Assembly (NCBI RefSeq): GCF_004362805.1
Contig: NZ_SNYF01000008.1
Span: 248,001 to 312,000 of the forward strand
Source of the DNA: Algoriphagus boseongensis
GTDB lineage: Bacteria > Bacteroidota > Bacteroidia > Cytophagales > Cyclobacteriaceae
DNA: 64,000 nt
Direction: 5' to 3'
How positions within the stretch are numbered: the first letter of the stretch is position 1; the number at the start of each line of letters is the position of its first letter. The notes beneath the pieces were generated by a model. The model was given only the letters and a program-made list of their open reading frames with translations, ran no database searches and was not told the origin of the DNA. The translations under genes and the position numbers were made by a program. This document shows, piece after piece, positions 8,750 to 18,872 of the stretch.

Positions 8750-10869
8750 TGAGACCGGATTTGACTAATTGGAACAAGAGCAGAAAGAATACGACTGATG
8801 CTAAGGCTAAATCGGTTTGGGCGAGCCCTGAGCAAATCTCAATTCCTGATAAAATAAACCCGGAATCCATTCTTCAACTCAAACAGGTCCATTTCGCGGC
8901 TGGAATTCCTCCCTATTTGAGAGGTCCATACAGTACCATGTATGTTCAGAGACCTTGGACTATTCGTCAGTATGCGGGATTTTCAACGGCTGAGGATTCC
9001 AATGCATTTTATAGAAGAAACCTTGCGGCAGGGCAGAAGGGACTTTCAGTAGCCTTTGACCTTGCTACCCACAGAGGTTATGATTCAGATCATCCAAGAG
9101 TTCAGGGAGACGTGGGTAAAGCAGGGGTTGCAATAGACTCTGTGGAGGATATGAAAATCCTTTTCGACCAAATCCCTTTGGATCAGATGTCTGTTTCCAT
9201 GACTATGAATGGGGCTGTTATCCCGATTTTGGCCTTTTACATAGTGGCTGCAGAAGAGCAGGGTGTAAGTCCTGAACAGTTGAGCGGGACCATCCAAAAT
9301 GATATTTTGAAGGAGTTCATGGTAAGGAATACCTATATCTACCCACCTCAGCCAAGCATGCGAATCATTGGGGACATTTTTGAATTCACCTCGAAGTACA
9401 TGCCTAAGTTTAATTCTATTTCCATTTCCGGTTACCATATGCAGGAAGCAGGAGCCACTGCTGATTTGGAATTGGCCTACACCCTTGCAGACGGATTGGA
9501 ATACCTGAGAACTGGAATTAAAGCAGGATTGGATATTGATGACTTTGCCCCTAGGCTTTCTTTTTTCTGGGCGATCGGGATGAACTATTTCATGGAAATC
9601 GCCAAAATGAGGGCGGGGCGATTGCTTTGGTCAAAAATCGTCAACCAATTCAATCCCAAAGACCCAAAATCTTTAGCTCTCCGAACTCATTGTCAGACAT
9701 CTGGTTGGTCTTTGACTGAACAAGACCCTTTTAATAATGTCACCCGGACAGCAGTTGAGGCTTTGGGTGCCGCTATGGGACATACCCAGTCCCTTCATAC
9801 CAATTCTTTGGACGAAGCGATTGCATTGCCAACCGATTTCTCTGCCAGAATCGCGCGAAATACCCAATTAGTTCTTCAGGAAGAAACTGGAATCACTCAG
9901 GTTGTGGACCCTTGGGGAGGCTCTTTTTATGTGGAATACCTTACTGATCAATTGGCCCAAAGAGCTTGGACTTTGATTCAGGAAGTGGAAGGAATGGGCG
10001 GCATGGCTAAAGCAATAGAAGCAGGTTTGCCAAAGCTCAGAATTGAAGAGGCCGCTGCGAAAAAGCAAGCTCGCATCGATAGTGGGAAGGATATTATTGT
10101 CGGAGTCAATCGCTACCAAGTCGATGATTCGACCGAGATTGATTTGTTGGAAGTAGATAACCAGGCAGTTAGAGAGGGACAGATTCGAAGAATCCAAGAG
10201 GTAAAAAAGAAAAGAGATTCAGACGCAGTTCTGCAATCCTTGGCGGCGATCACTGAAGCAGCGCAATCTGGGAACGGTAATTTACTGGCTTTGGCTGTGG
10301 AAGCAGCTAGAAAAAGAGCTACTTTGGGAGAAATATCCGATGCTATGGAAAAGGCTTTTGGACGACACAAAGCCCAAACCCAAGCCGTTTCGGGAGTTTA
10401 TGCAGCTGAAGTGAAAAATCAGGAATCATTTAAAAAAGCCCAAGAATTATCCGACCGATTCGCCGAAATGGAGGGAAGAAGGCCTAGAATTATGGTGGCC
10501 AAGATGGGGCAAGACGGACATGACAGAGGAGCAAAAGTCATTGCTACCGGTTTTGCGGATTTGGGATTCGATGTAGATATCGGACCCTTGTTTCAGACTC
10601 CTCAGGAGGTTGCTGAGCAGGCCATCGAAAATGACGTCCATATTGTCGGAGCATCTTCACTTGCCGCAGGACACAAGACCCTTGTGCCTCAATTAATCCA
10701 AGCGCTCAAAGAACTCGGACGACCCGACATCATGGTGGTAGCCGGGGGAGTAATTCCACAAAAAGATTACGATTTCCTTTTTGATGCCGGAGTTGCGGCG
10801 GTTTTTGGACCTGGAACAGTACTTTCTGAGGCGGCGATTCAGATTTTGGAAAAATTGATGGAAGAGTAG
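8749..10869 (+). CDS. mutB: Methylmalonyl-CoA mutase large (alpha) subunit, adenosylcobalamin-dependent
   Basis: The 706-aa protein has an N-terminal CoA-binding TIM barrel ('[19 protein letters not shown]', '[13 protein letters not shown]', 'TMNGAV') and a C-terminal B12-binding domain. The base-off/His-on motif D589-G-H591-D-R-G594 is intact, so it is the catalytic subunit converting R-methylmalonyl-CoA to succinyl-CoA. A GTG lies one codon upstream, but the ATG at 8749 overlapping the mutA stop is preferred. The MeaB chaperone is encoded separately at 3800. Confidence 0.97.
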   Translation: MRPDLTNWNKSRKNTTDAKAKSVWASPEQISIPDKINPESILQLKQVHFAAGIPPYLRGPYSTMYVQRPWTIRQYAGFSTAEDSNAFYRRNLAAGQKGLSVAFDLATHRGYDSDHPRVQGDVGKAGVAIDSVEDMKILFDQIPLDQMSVSMTMNGAVIPILAFYIVAAEEQGVSPEQLSGTIQNDILKEFMVRNTYIYPPQPSMRIIGDIFEFTSKYMPKFNSISISGYHMQEAGATADLELAYTLADGLEYLRTGIKAGLDIDDFAPRLSFFWAIGMNYFMEIAKMRAGRLLWSKIVNQFNPKDPKSLALRTHCQTSGWSLTEQDPFNNVTRTAVEALGAAMGHTQSLHTNSLDEAIALPTDFSARIARNTQLVLQEETGITQVVDPWGGSFYVEYLTDQLAQRAWTLIQEVEGMGGMAKAIEAGLPKLRIEEAAAKKQARIDSGKDIIVGVNRYQVDDSTEIDLLEVDNQAVREGQIRRIQEVKKKRDSDAVLQSLAAITEAAQSGNGNLLALAVEAARKRATLGEISDAMEKAFGRHKAQTQAVSGVYAAEVKNQESFKKAQELSDRFAEMEGRRPRIMVAKMGQDGHDRGAKVIATGFADLGFDVDIGPLFQTPQEVAEQAIENDVHIVGASSLAAGHKTLVPQLIQALKELGRPDIMVVAGGVIPQKDYDFLFDAGVAAVFGPGTVLSEAAIQILEKLMEE

Positions 10870-10916
10870 AAAAGGAATTAGGTCTTCTTTCTTTCAAGTA
10901 CTAACTTAAGTAGACT

Positions 10917-12809
10917 ATGGTGGACTATACTTTAGTTTATGACCCAGGCTTGGAAGAAAAGGACCAAAAAGCCTTTTTTGAAAAATTGGATCCAGCTCCC
11001 AAGGAAATTTTACCCTTTCCGGAGTTTTCCTTGAGCAATTTCACCAAAAACGACACCCTTCTTTTATGGGTTTCGGACGAGCAGGGCCACAAAATCCTAA
11101 GTCAGATTAAAAAGGAAAGCCCTTGCTTGGTATTTCTACCTCACCCGGACTTGATTCAATTGGCCAAATCCTTTGGGGTGAAATCCTCAAAAAGTGATGC
11201 CTTCGCCCAATTCAAGGAAAATCCCGAGCCAGAAGCCTTAGACCTTTTAGAGGTCAATGCGACTCCCTGCTACAATTCTTTGGTCATAGGAGAAAAACTA
11301 AGCGTGCTGTATGACCCAGTTGATGAGCATTTTTTCAAGGCCTTTAGAAGTAGGTTTTCCAAGTTTATCAAGCTCTTCCGAAAAGTAACGCTAAAAACCT
11401 ACCAGATAACTTATCAATCTGGAGAGGATGAAAAATCTCTGGAAGTGGCAGCGATGGGGATTTTGGCAGTCGGAAACAATGAAAGTAATCTGATTTTCAA
11501 ACGCCTCATCAAAGATTCCGGCTTGAATGATGGGTACCTTCATGTGCTGATTTTGGCACCTAAAAGTCTTTTTTCCATTTTGGGATTTGGGCTCCAAAAT
11601 CTCTTTTTCCCCATCAAAGGAGGTAGAATTCCTGATTTCATCAGTTACATCTCTACGGAAAAAATGGAAGTTGCCTGCCAGGAAAAAACGATTTTTGCTA
11701 AAGACGGCGTGGAGTCTGATTCTGAATTGGTTCAACTTAAGATTTCCGAAAAGAAAATCAGGGTTCTCACTGGGTTTGAAGAGAAGGAAAAAGAAAAGAA
11801 GCAAAAGGAACTAAATGTGGCAAAATTGCCCACTGGAAAACTTCGGGAGGAACTTACCAAGAGCTATTTGCCTTGGTTTAGGCACGCCACTACTGAGGAG
11901 TTTAAAGACTTGTTTATCCTACTCAAGCAGAATAGCCAGACTTCCTCTACCTACTTGGTGTTAATGGCCTTGTCTACGTTAATTGCCACTTTTGGACTGT
12001 TTGCAGACTCAGGACCGGTTGTTATCGGAGCTATGATTTTGGCACCATTGATGGGGCCTATTGTTGCTTTGGCCATGGGAGCTTTGAGGCAGGATGGGAT
12101 AATGATCAAAAGCAGTCTAATAGCAATTTTTTGGGGAGTACTTCTAGGCTTGTCTTTTGCTGTTTTGATTACGTGGCTTACTCCCTTACAAACAACCAAT
12201 TCTGAAATATTAGCCAGAATTCGTCCCAATCTATTGGATTTGGGAATTGCCGTGGCATCAGGTGTTGCTGGTGCTTTTGCTTTTTCCAAAGAAGAAGTGG
12301 CCAAAACCCTTGCCGGAGTTGCTATTTCTGTGGCTTTGGTTCCTCCATTGGCAGTGGCTGGAATAGGTTTGGGGTGGGGAGAATGGAATATTTTCTGGGG
12401 AGCCTCTCTTCTTTTGGGTACCAATTTGGCAGGAATCGTCATGGCTGCTGCCTTGACTTTTTTGGTCTTGGGTTTTAGTCCATTTCAGTTAGCCAAAAAA
12501 GGAATTTTGGTTTCTTTGCTTGTTTTGGTTTTGATCACCACTCCCTTGGTATTGAGTTTTCGAGAAATGGTTAGAGAAAACCGTATAATTCAAGAATTAA
12601 GTGGGAAAGAAATTCCCCATGGCCTTCTCAGAGAAGTGAAGGTTTTGAATTCAGATCCTTTGAGGCTTTCTTTAACCATCCTTTCTGGAGAGGAACTTAA
12701 TCAAAAAGACTTTCTAGAGATCAAAACTGAAATAGAAGAAAAACTCAACCAAGAAGTTGAGTTAGAATTGACCCTAGGAGTTATGGTAGGACCTGTCTCG
12801 GTAAAATAG
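10917..12809 (+). CDS. DUF389 membrane protein with a diacylglycerol-kinase-like N-terminal half
   Basis: Residues ~340-560 of the 630-aa protein hold several hydrophobic helices with 'GPVVIGAMILAPLMGPIVAL', the hallmark of the DUF389 (TIGR00341) family of uncharacterised inner-membrane proteins. Residues ~1-300 are soluble. They contain 'GILAVGNNESNLIFKRLI' followed by 'GLNDGYLHVLIL', which resembles the C-terminal beta-sandwich of diacylglycerol/sphingosine kinases. I saw no intact GGDGT nucleotide-binding motif, so kinase activity is doubtful. A basic charged linker (~285-305) separates the halves. The function is unknown; the family call for the membrane half is firm, the N-terminal one tentative. 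Confidence 0.78.
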   Translation: MVDYTLVYDPGLEEKDQKAFFEKLDPAPKEILPFPEFSLSNFTKNDTLLLWVSDEQGHKILSQIKKESPCLVFLPHPDLIQLAKSFGVKSSKSDAFAQFKENPEPEALDLLEVNATPCYNSLVIGEKLSVLYDPVDEHFFKAFRSRFSKFIKLFRKVTLKTYQITYQSGEDEKSLEVAAMGILAVGNNESNLIFKRLIKDSGLNDGYLHVLILAPKSLFSILGFGLQNLFFPIKGGRIPDFISYISTEKMEVACQEKTIFAKDGVESDSELVQLKISEKKIRVLTGFEEKEKEKKQKELNVAKLPTGKLREELTKSYLPWFRHATTEEFKDLFILLKQNSQTSSTYLVLMALSTLIATFGLFADSGPVVIGAMILAPLMGPIVALAMGALRQDGIMIKSSLIAIFWGVLLGLSFAVLITWLTPLQTTNSEILARIRPNLLDLGIAVASGVAGAFAFSKEEVAKTLAGVAISVALVPPLAVAGIGLGWGEWNIFWGASLLLGTNLAGIVMAAALTFLVLGFSPFQLAKKGILVSLLVLVLITTPLVLSFREMVRENRIIQELSGKEIPHGLLREVKVLNSDPLRLSLTILSGEELNQKDFLEIKTEIEEKLNQEVELELTLGVMVGPVSVK

Positions 12810-12824
12810 ATAGTGAGAGGATTT

Positions 12825-13658
12825 TTATTTGACCTTAAATGATATGGTCTCTATAAATTGATCGTCCTGGGAATAAAGCTCAATAAAGTAACTCCCCTTA
12901 TCTTCAATCGTAAAGCTAGCCTGTGCTGCATTCCAATCTTTGCTTGGAATTGACCAGGAGGTTTCTTTATAGAGCTGAATGTTTTCTCTAGTCGGCCCAG
13001 TTTTGGCAGATACCTTTGGTTCATAACTCGAAATTTTGGCCTTCAAAGAGCTCAAACGAAGCGGAGAATTCATTCTTACCACAAAATAAATTTCTGCTTT
13101 TCCATCCCCCATTTTGAATGTCCATTCCGGATCTGACTTTAATCCCCCATCTGCTTTTGCCTCATAGAGGTAGAGCGTAGCATATTCATAATAACTCATA
13201 CCCGTATCTGTAGTCAAAAACTTTTCCTGTGGCTTGCCTTTTATGTTTAGATTAAACTCTTTGGTTGTAAGGACTATTTTGGAATAGTCATTTGTTCGGA
13301 CCGCATCTCCGTATTGCTGATAAAGCGTAACTCGATAATATCCAGATTCGGTAAGGCAGGCTGCTCTAAAGGCATCACTTGCCTTATACTTATCAGCGAA
13401 AATCCCATCTTGAACACTGTAGGCTTCTCCGCTGGATAGCAATCTTTCAACCATATAATAGATCGTAGTGGAGAAGGAAATAGCCCCATTTAGTTCAATT
13501 TCCATATTTACACAGACCTCCTCCATGTCCAGGTATTCCCCGTTTAGTCCGTAATCACTGCTTCTGCCTTCGAGATCAGTAGACATGGAAAAACTTACCT
13601 GCTGTGCATAAACTGAGTAAGCAAGAAAAAAGAGAAGGAGGGAAAGGATTCTTTTCAT
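12825..13658 (-). CDS. Secreted protein of unknown function
   Basis: The 277-aa protein has a clear Sec signal peptide ending 'YSVYAQ' and no other hydrophobic stretch. The mature part is rich in beta-prone Tyr/Ser/Thr segments and ends with 'KGSYFIELYSQDDQFIETIS', reminiscent of a beta-sandwich. No family is recognised. It follows the FISUMP gene by 19 nt on the same strand and is probably cotranscribed from the promoter at 14342. Confidence 0.75.
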   Translation of the reverse strand: MKRILSLLLFFLAYSVYAQQVSFSMSTDLEGRSSDYGLNGEYLDMEEVCVNMEIELNGAISFSTTIYYMVERLLSSGEAYSVQDGIFADKYKASDAFRAACLTESGYYRVTLYQQYGDAVRTNDYSKIVLTTKEFNLNIKGKPQEKFLTTDTGMSYYEYATLYLYEAKADGGLKSDPEWTFKMGDGKAEIYFVVRMNSPLRLSSLKAKISSYEPKVSAKTGPTRENIQLYKETSWSIPSKDWNAAQASFTIEDKGSYFIELYSQDDQFIETISFKVK

Positions 13659-13677
13659 TTAAATCCAGAATGGGTGC

Positions 13678-14319
13678 CTAGTTTATTTTGATCAACCGGA
13701 TGGACATTCCGTTCATGAAGTTGCTTTGTGCCTTTTCAAAAGGGAATTTGTTTTCGGTTAAATTTCTGTTCAATGCTAGGTCATCTTCCAAAGTACTGCT
13801 CCAGAAATAGGCTCCAAACCCCAAATCATTAAAATAGCCTTCTGTGTCAATCATGCCTATAGGATATGCAGTAAAGCCGCTTTCATCCGTTCCATTTTCC
13901 TCAGCCCATCCATCCACACTTTTGAGTTTGGCGGTAGCAGCTTCAGGGCCTCCTAGAGTTTCAGCCAGGATGTTCCAATCTTCATCAGTGGGAATTCTCC
14001 ATCCATCTGGGATTATTCCCCGTGGATCTATAATGACAAAAAAGTTGTAAAGCTTTCCAAAATCAAGGCTGTTGATCACATCAAATTCGATGTCTGCAAT
14101 ACAAGGCTCACCTGCTTCTCCTGAAAGCCACCAGGTATCTGAATCCTCCGCTAAATAAATTAAATCACCATTTCGAAATGTGGATACGTTTAGGTTTTCA
14201 GCCATCCAGGTTTGATTGCCTATAGTGACTGTTTTGTAGGTTCTTCCCTCGTGATCTGTCACCTGGCAAAAGGCTAAAATCGGGAAAAATAAAAGAGTGA
14301 AAAGGAGAGCTTTTCTCAT
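13678..14319 (-). CDS. FISUMP-domain secreted protein
   Basis: The 213-aa protein has a signal peptide ('FFPILAFCQ') and then the Fibrobacter succinogenes major paralogous (FISUMP) domain: 'GNQTWMAENLNV' near the start, 'WRIPTDEDWN' in the middle, and 'SSTLEDD' toward the C-terminus. The family is common in exported Bacteroidota proteins and its role is unclear. It is the first gene of a two-gene unit with the 12825 protein, and an exact TAnnTTTG element lies 23 nt upstream. Confidence 0.85.
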   Translation of the reverse strand: MRKALLFTLLFFPILAFCQVTDHEGRTYKTVTIGNQTWMAENLNVSTFRNGDLIYLAEDSDTWWLSGEAGEPCIADIEFDVINSLDFGKLYNFFVIIDPRGIIPDGWRIPTDEDWNILAETLGGPEAATAKLKSVDGWAEENGTDESGFTAYPIGMIDTEGYFNDLGFGAYFWSSTLEDDLALNRNLTENKFPFEKAQSNFMNGMSIRLIKIN

Positions 14320-14341
14320 AGGTTGGGAGGTTTAAATTCTC

Positions 14342-14349
14342 CAAATTTA
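14342..14349 (-). promoter_or_regulatory. Bacteroidota -7 promoter element for the FISUMP gene
   Basis: The minus strand reads TAAATTTG, an exact TAnnTTTG, placed 23 nt before the ATG at 14319. Confidence 0.5.
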
Positions 14350-14410
14350 TCTCCTTTTATTTCGATTTTTGCTACGTCATTTAGCGTATTTTTTTGCTTT
14401 TAATCTCCTG

Positions 14411-14728
14411 TTAGTTATTGGTTTCTACCTCCAATTCCAGGAGTGCAAAACTTAAGCTTTTTCCATGTGAATCGAGAGCCAAAGAGGTAGTGACTCCTGT
14501 TGAAAGCGCATTTTCACAAGTAAAAAGTAAACCCTGAAGTTCGGGCAAAATATGACGGGTAATTTCTCCTTTGATTTGCTCAGAAAAATGGATTTTGACT
14601 TTTTCTGCAGTCACTTGGTCAACCAGGGTGTCAAAGTCTTTTTTATCAAAAGGGAAAAGAGAAAGTACCAAGGTGTTTCCTTTATCCCCAGCACGGCTAT
14701 GAGCTATTTCTGCTAATTTTCTTTTCAT
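14411..14728 (-). CDS. AtuA-like C-terminal domain protein
   Basis: The 105-aa protein matches the small C-terminal domain of AtuA-type proteins, marked by 'AHSRAGDKGNTLVLSLF' at the N-terminus. In many bacteria this domain is fused to the DUF1446/AtuA domain. Here it is a separate gene whose start overlaps the upstream AtuA gene by 4 bp, so the two products likely form one complex. It is the last gene of the regulator-esterase-carrier-AtuA operon. Confidence 0.85.
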   Translation of the reverse strand: MKRKLAEIAHSRAGDKGNTLVLSLFPFDKKDFDTLVDQVTAEKVKIHFSEQIKGEITRHILPELQGLLFTCENALSTGVTTSLALDSHGKSLSFALLELEVETNN

Positions 14729-16047
14729 GATTCCAAAAGTTCAACCTGGGAAGCAATGCTTGATCTGTCCTTTAGAATAGAAACCACTCCCAAGAGTTCG
14801 GTTACATTTTTTCTGGCTCCTCCTCCACCTGCAGGACCATTGGTATAAAGGGCTTCCACTTCCTCTCCCACGAGCTGGGCTAAAAACTTTTCCTGAGTTT
14901 TTCCGGCTATCCGAAGTCTTATTTCATAGGGATTGGAGTTTTGAGAAAGAAGCTCCCCATGCAAGGAACTCATTCCAATGTAATCTACTCGAAACTCATG
15001 GTAAAGATGACTAATTCGTTTTCGGATTATATCCCCAGCAAGCTTGGCCCTTTCCAAAGCATGGGCCCCAGCATAGGAAATTTCTCCTTCACCCATCCAA
15101 CCTGCCTGATATCCCACGCTTACTTTAAGAGTTTGAGGTCTGGGTTTTCCTTTTCCACCAAGAACCTCAATTTCATCTTTTGCGATTTCTTTGATTTTCA
15201 CTTTTGAGAAATCTGCCACCACATCCGGAGTGAAGTAATTTTCTGGATCCAAAACTTCGTAGAGCAATTGCTCTTTAGCAGTTTGAACAGAGACCATCCC
15301 TCCTGTACCTGAGACTTTTGAAATTTTCGCTTTTCCGTCTTTGAAAACATCCACGAAAGGATGTCCTAATCGATCCATATTAGGTATGGGTTTAGTTACT
15401 GGATCTGCGAAATATCCTCCGGTGATCTGTCCTGCGCATTCTAAAAGATGGCCGATTACTGTTCCTTGACCTAGTAAATTGGCATCATTTATATCCCAAC
15501 CGAATTCTTTGATCATCGGAGCCAAAAAAAGTGAGGGGTCCGCCACTCTTCCGGTAATAATTATCTGCGCGTCCGTGTCTAATGCAGGTAAAATCGCATC
15601 CGCACCCAAGTAGGCATTTGCTGAAACAAGTTTTCCATAAGACTTGAGTGGAAGATTCCCTTCCATGGTCAATTCTTCTCCACTGAGTTGAGAAAAAACA
15701 TCGTCACCCAAAACCACCGCTACCTTGATTTTAATCCCTTTTTTTTGTGCGATTTCAATGATTTTTTTTCCTCCAGCAATTGGGTTGGCCGCACCCATAT
15801 TGGTAATTAATCGGGTTTTGTGCTGAATTAAAAGTGGGAGAAGTCCTTCCATCCTCCTTTCCAACAAAACATCGTATCCCTGACTCGGGTCCTGTTGTTT
15901 TCTTTTTTGGGCTAAAGCAATGGTTCTTTCAGCTAGACACTCCAAAACCAGATAGTCCAAATTGCCCTTTTCAGTGAGGATCAAAGCAGGTTCCAATCGG
16001 TCTCCCGAAAATCCTGCTCCGCAGCCGATTCTTATTTTTTCTTTCAT
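14725..16047 (-). CDS. AtuA/DUF1446 family protein
   Basis: The 440-aa protein is recognised as DUF1446/AtuA from 'RIGCGAGFSGDRLEPA' at the N-terminus, 'NMGAANPIAGGKKI', 'ITGRVADPSLFLAP' and the Gly-rich 'NGPAGGGGARKNV' near the end. AtuA is needed for acyclic terpene (citronellol/geraniol) use in Pseudomonas, but the family is wider and its reaction is not defined. Here it sits 1 nt after a CitMHS carrier and overlaps the small AtuA-C gene. No geranyl-CoA carboxylase genes are seen, so the substrate is probably a different organic acid or ester. Confidence 0.85.
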   Translation of the reverse strand: MKEKIRIGCGAGFSGDRLEPALILTEKGNLDYLVLECLAERTIALAQKRKQQDPSQGYDVLLERRMEGLLPLLIQHKTRLITNMGAANPIAGGKKIIEIAQKKGIKIKVAVVLGDDVFSQLSGEELTMEGNLPLKSYGKLVSANAYLGADAILPALDTDAQIIITGRVADPSLFLAPMIKEFGWDINDANLLGQGTVIGHLLECAGQITGGYFADPVTKPIPNMDRLGHPFVDVFKDGKAKISKVSGTGGMVSVQTAKEQLLYEVLDPENYFTPDVVADFSKVKIKEIAKDEIEVLGGKGKPRPQTLKVSVGYQAGWMGEGEISYAGAHALERAKLAGDIIRKRISHLYHEFRVDYIGMSSLHGELLSQNSNPYEIRLRIAGKTQEKFLAQLVGEEVEALYTNGPAGGGGARKNVTELLGVVSILKDRSSIASQVELLES

Positions 16048-16048
16048 C

Positions 16049-17323
16049 CTAAACCGAAATTATTCCCATCACCACTGAAACCAAAAGAATTACCAAAGTC
16101 ACCAAAAAAGCCAAAGGAATGGTCTTTTTCTGATGATCTCCCAATTCCACTCCAGCCAAACCCACCAATAAAAAAGTGGATCCTGTCAAAGGGCTGATCG
16201 GAAAACCAGTGGTCATTTGTCCCATAATTGCGGCCTGACCTACCTCCAACCCACTTGCTCCGAAAGCTTCTGCAGTGGAGGAAAGCAAAGGCAGTATTCC
16301 GAAATAAAATGAGTCTGGATCAAACAATAAGCTTGCAGGCATGGCTACCAATCCGGTTATAAGCGGAAGTTGCCGACCCAATTGCTCGGGCAAGAAAGTC
16401 TGAACGGTTCCCGCCATAGCTTCCATCATCCCGCTTCCCTTTAAAATTCCAGTAAAACAGCCTGCGGCAAAAAGTATACTGGCCATCAACATGGCTTCCT
16501 TTGCATGGGCGTCAATTCGTTTTTTTTGCTCTTCTACTTTGGGGAAATTGACTACTAATGCGATAGCAAAAGCCACCATAAACACCACGAAGGGAGGTGC
16601 CCAACCTAGAATAATAAAAGAAATGGCAGCCAGAATGAGGATTATATTCAGCCAAAATAATCTAGGTAATTCACCTGATTCTTTGGGAAGATCTAGGTCT
16701 AAGGGTGCCGTACTTAACAAGGCTTTTTCCTTTTTTCCCAACCAAAAGGCAATTCCTAAAACAGTCCCTAATCCAAAGACAAATGGAATTAAAATCGGGT
16801 TGAAAAGCTCAGTCACGGGAACATTCAAAGCGGAAGCTGCCCGGATAGTAGGACCTCCCCAAGGCAAAATATTCATCGTACCTGCTGAAAGGGCTACGAT
16901 ACAAGCGAGGGTAATTCTTTTCATTCCCATTTGGTCATAAATTGGAGCCAAGGCGGGAATCACAACCAGAAATGTCACTGCCCCGGATCCATCTAAATGA
17001 ACTAACATGGCTAAAACAGCTGTAGCCAATGCAATTTTCACCGGGTCATTTCCGGCAATTTTTAGAAGTCTGGAAATTATCGGTTGAAATGTCCCAGCAT
17101 CCAAAAGGATTCCGAAAAAGAGGATGGCAAATACAAACATGACTCCCGTAGGAGCAATGGCCTGCAAACCCTCACCAATCATCCCGGGTAGTTCAGTGGT
17201 TTTTCCGGCCAGAATTCCTGTAAAAATGGGGATTAAGGTCAGGGCAATAACTGGGGATGCCTTCTTTGTAATTACCAAAAAAAGGAGAAGAACAATCGTC
17301 AATAAACCCAAAAATGCCAGCAT
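16049..17323 (-). CDS. CitMHS-family organic acid transporter
   Basis: The 424-aa, highly hydrophobic protein has about 12 membrane segments. It resembles the CitMHS citrate-Mg:H+ symporter group of the ion transporter superfamily, with the Gly/Pro motifs 'LPWGGPTIRAASAL' and 'GFPISPLTGSTFLLVGLAG'. It would import a di- or tricarboxylate. The gene lies 3 nt after the esterase gene and 1 nt before the AtuA gene, so esterase product uptake and AtuA-dependent breakdown are a plausible series (inference). Confidence 0.85.
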   Translation of the reverse strand: MLAFLGLLTIVLLLFLVITKKASPVIALTLIPIFTGILAGKTTELPGMIGEGLQAIAPTGVMFVFAILFFGILLDAGTFQPIISRLLKIAGNDPVKIALATAVLAMLVHLDGSGAVTFLVVIPALAPIYDQMGMKRITLACIVALSAGTMNILPWGGPTIRAASALNVPVTELFNPILIPFVFGLGTVLGIAFWLGKKEKALLSTAPLDLDLPKESGELPRLFWLNIILILAAISFIILGWAPPFVVFMVAFAIALVVNFPKVEEQKKRIDAHAKEAMLMASILFAAGCFTGILKGSGMMEAMAGTVQTFLPEQLGRQLPLITGLVAMPASLLFDPDSFYFGILPLLSSTAEAFGASGLEVGQAAIMGQMTTGFPISPLTGSTFLLVGLAGVELGDHQKKTIPLAFLVTLVILLVSVVMGIISV

Positions 17324-17326
17324 GGA

Positions 17327-18868
17327 TTAGGGATTTAGGCTTTCCATAAACTTCATTTGAGCCCAATAAGGGAGAGCTCTAGTTTTTACCTCAGTCCCCA
17401 AATCCATTACCAATGGGTTTTCAGGATCGAAAATTGGCCATTCCGGAAGTCCGGCTCCATTTGGATTTCCAGTTTTCACAAAATTGACCCAATAGCTGGA
17501 CATGGTTTTTTCCAACTCATAATCTGTCTGCTCAAAAGGTCTTTTCCAATTTCTCAAGGTGTGAAGAGCATAGCTGAATTCGGCAGAATGGAAGGCTCCA
17601 TAATTGGGTTCACCTGGAGGAATTCGGGTGAAGAAATACATGAAAGCGTCCTTTTGGCCTTTTTCGCTTTGCATTTTGGCCCAAGTGTAATTTTGAAGGC
17701 CAAAGAAAAGGGTAGACATCATGGCTTGGGTTTCAGCCAATTGTTCTGGACTTTCCGCAGGAAAAAGTTCCAAATATTCCCCAGCTCGACCGCCATATTG
17801 CTTTTTTGCATTGGTCTTGAACTCTTCTACTGTCATGGGCTGTGGAGCAGAAACCCGATCATCTGCATTCCATCCTGTCAATAAGGGGACATCTGAAAAA
17901 GTACCGTTTTCAAAACTTTGTCTTGCCCCTTGGACCACCTTGCCATCGACGACTATGCCAAATCTTCCCGGGAATTTCAGCAAACTGTCAGCTGGAATTT
18001 TTCTAAGATCTGCGAGACTTAGCTTAAGCATATCCGTTAGTTGCTTTCCTCTTTCCTCAGCACCTTCCAGACCTGCTGTCAATCCAGAGCCTCTGTTAAA
18101 CATCCCTCCACTTTGCGCAATCGCTTTATGGAACAGTCCTTTTGCCTTTGGAGAAACAACCAAAGCATTGACGCTAAAAGCTCCGGCACTTTGCCCGGCG
18201 ATAGTTACATTATCGGGATCTCCTCCGAATTGGGCTATGTTTTTCTTCACCCATTCCAATGCCGCGATTTGATCCAGTATCCCATAATTTCCTGAAGTTT
18301 GGTCAGGACTTTCCGCACTTAGTTCAGGATGGGCAAAGAAGCCCAACATTCCCACTCGATAATTTAGATTGACCACTACAATTCCTTCCTTGGCAAGGTC
18401 CGTCCCGTCATAAAGCGGAACTGTGTTTCCTCCAGAGCTAAAACCTCCACCATAAATCCAAACCATCACCGGACGCTTTTCATCTGTTTTTTCAGCAGCT
18501 GTCCAAATATTGAGGTAAAGGCAATCTTCTGAAATGGGCTCTTTTGGAATCAGGAATTCCTCAGACCAGGCAAAAAAAGGAACTGGGGGATTCTGCATGG
18601 GAGCAGGAGGATTTTCCACGCAGGCTTTGATGCCCTCCCAAGGCTGAACTGGTTGAGGAGCCTTCCATCTTAATTCTCCAACTGGAGGAGAGGCAAAAGG
18701 AACACCTTTAAAAATCTTTACCTGTCCTGAGGAATCCGTAGTCCCCGAAATTAGCCCTCCTTCCACGGAAACTTGGTCTATTGAAAGAAGAGTTGGTTCT
18801 TGTTTTGCCTGACAGGAAATCAAAAGATAACTCACCAAGGCAAGTAAAAGAAAAGCAGGATTTCTCAT
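17327..18868 (-). CDS. Type B carboxylesterase lipoprotein
   Basis: The 513-aa alpha/beta hydrolase has a lipobox 'YLLISC' (C19), so it is probably anchored in the cell envelope. The nucleophile elbow reads 'TIAGQSAGAFS' (GQSAG in place of the usual GESAG). 'SEDCLYLNIWTA' and the His-bearing 'YGAFHSAEFSYAL' are typical of type B carboxylesterases. A longer start at 18934 would overlap the upstream regulator by 62 bp and spoil the signal peptide; the ATG at 18868 leaves a 4-nt gap and is chosen. It probably cleaves an ester whose acid is imported by the next gene's carrier. Confidence 0.9.
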   Translation of the reverse strand: MRNPAFLLLALVSYLLISCQAKQEPTLLSIDQVSVEGGLISGTTDSSGQVKIFKGVPFASPPVGELRWKAPQPVQPWEGIKACVENPPAPMQNPPVPFFAWSEEFLIPKEPISEDCLYLNIWTAAEKTDEKRPVMVWIYGGGFSSGGNTVPLYDGTDLAKEGIVVVNLNYRVGMLGFFAHPELSAESPDQTSGNYGILDQIAALEWVKKNIAQFGGDPDNVTIAGQSAGAFSVNALVVSPKAKGLFHKAIAQSGGMFNRGSGLTAGLEGAEERGKQLTDMLKLSLADLRKIPADSLLKFPGRFGIVVDGKVVQGARQSFENGTFSDVPLLTGWNADDRVSAPQPMTVEEFKTNAKKQYGGRAGEYLELFPAESPEQLAETQAMMSTLFFGLQNYTWAKMQSEKGQKDAFMYFFTRIPPGEPNYGAFHSAEFSYALHTLRNWKRPFEQTDYELEKTMSSYWVNFVKTGNPNGAGLPEWPIFDPENPLVMDLGTEVKTRALPYWAQMKFMESLNP

Positions 18869-18872
18869 GGGA

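Noticed and set aside
11951-12442. 163-codon minus-strand frame inside the DUF389 gene
   Set aside because: It lies fully antisense to well-supported membrane helices and is rich in Ala/Thr/Lys as expected of a shadow frame.
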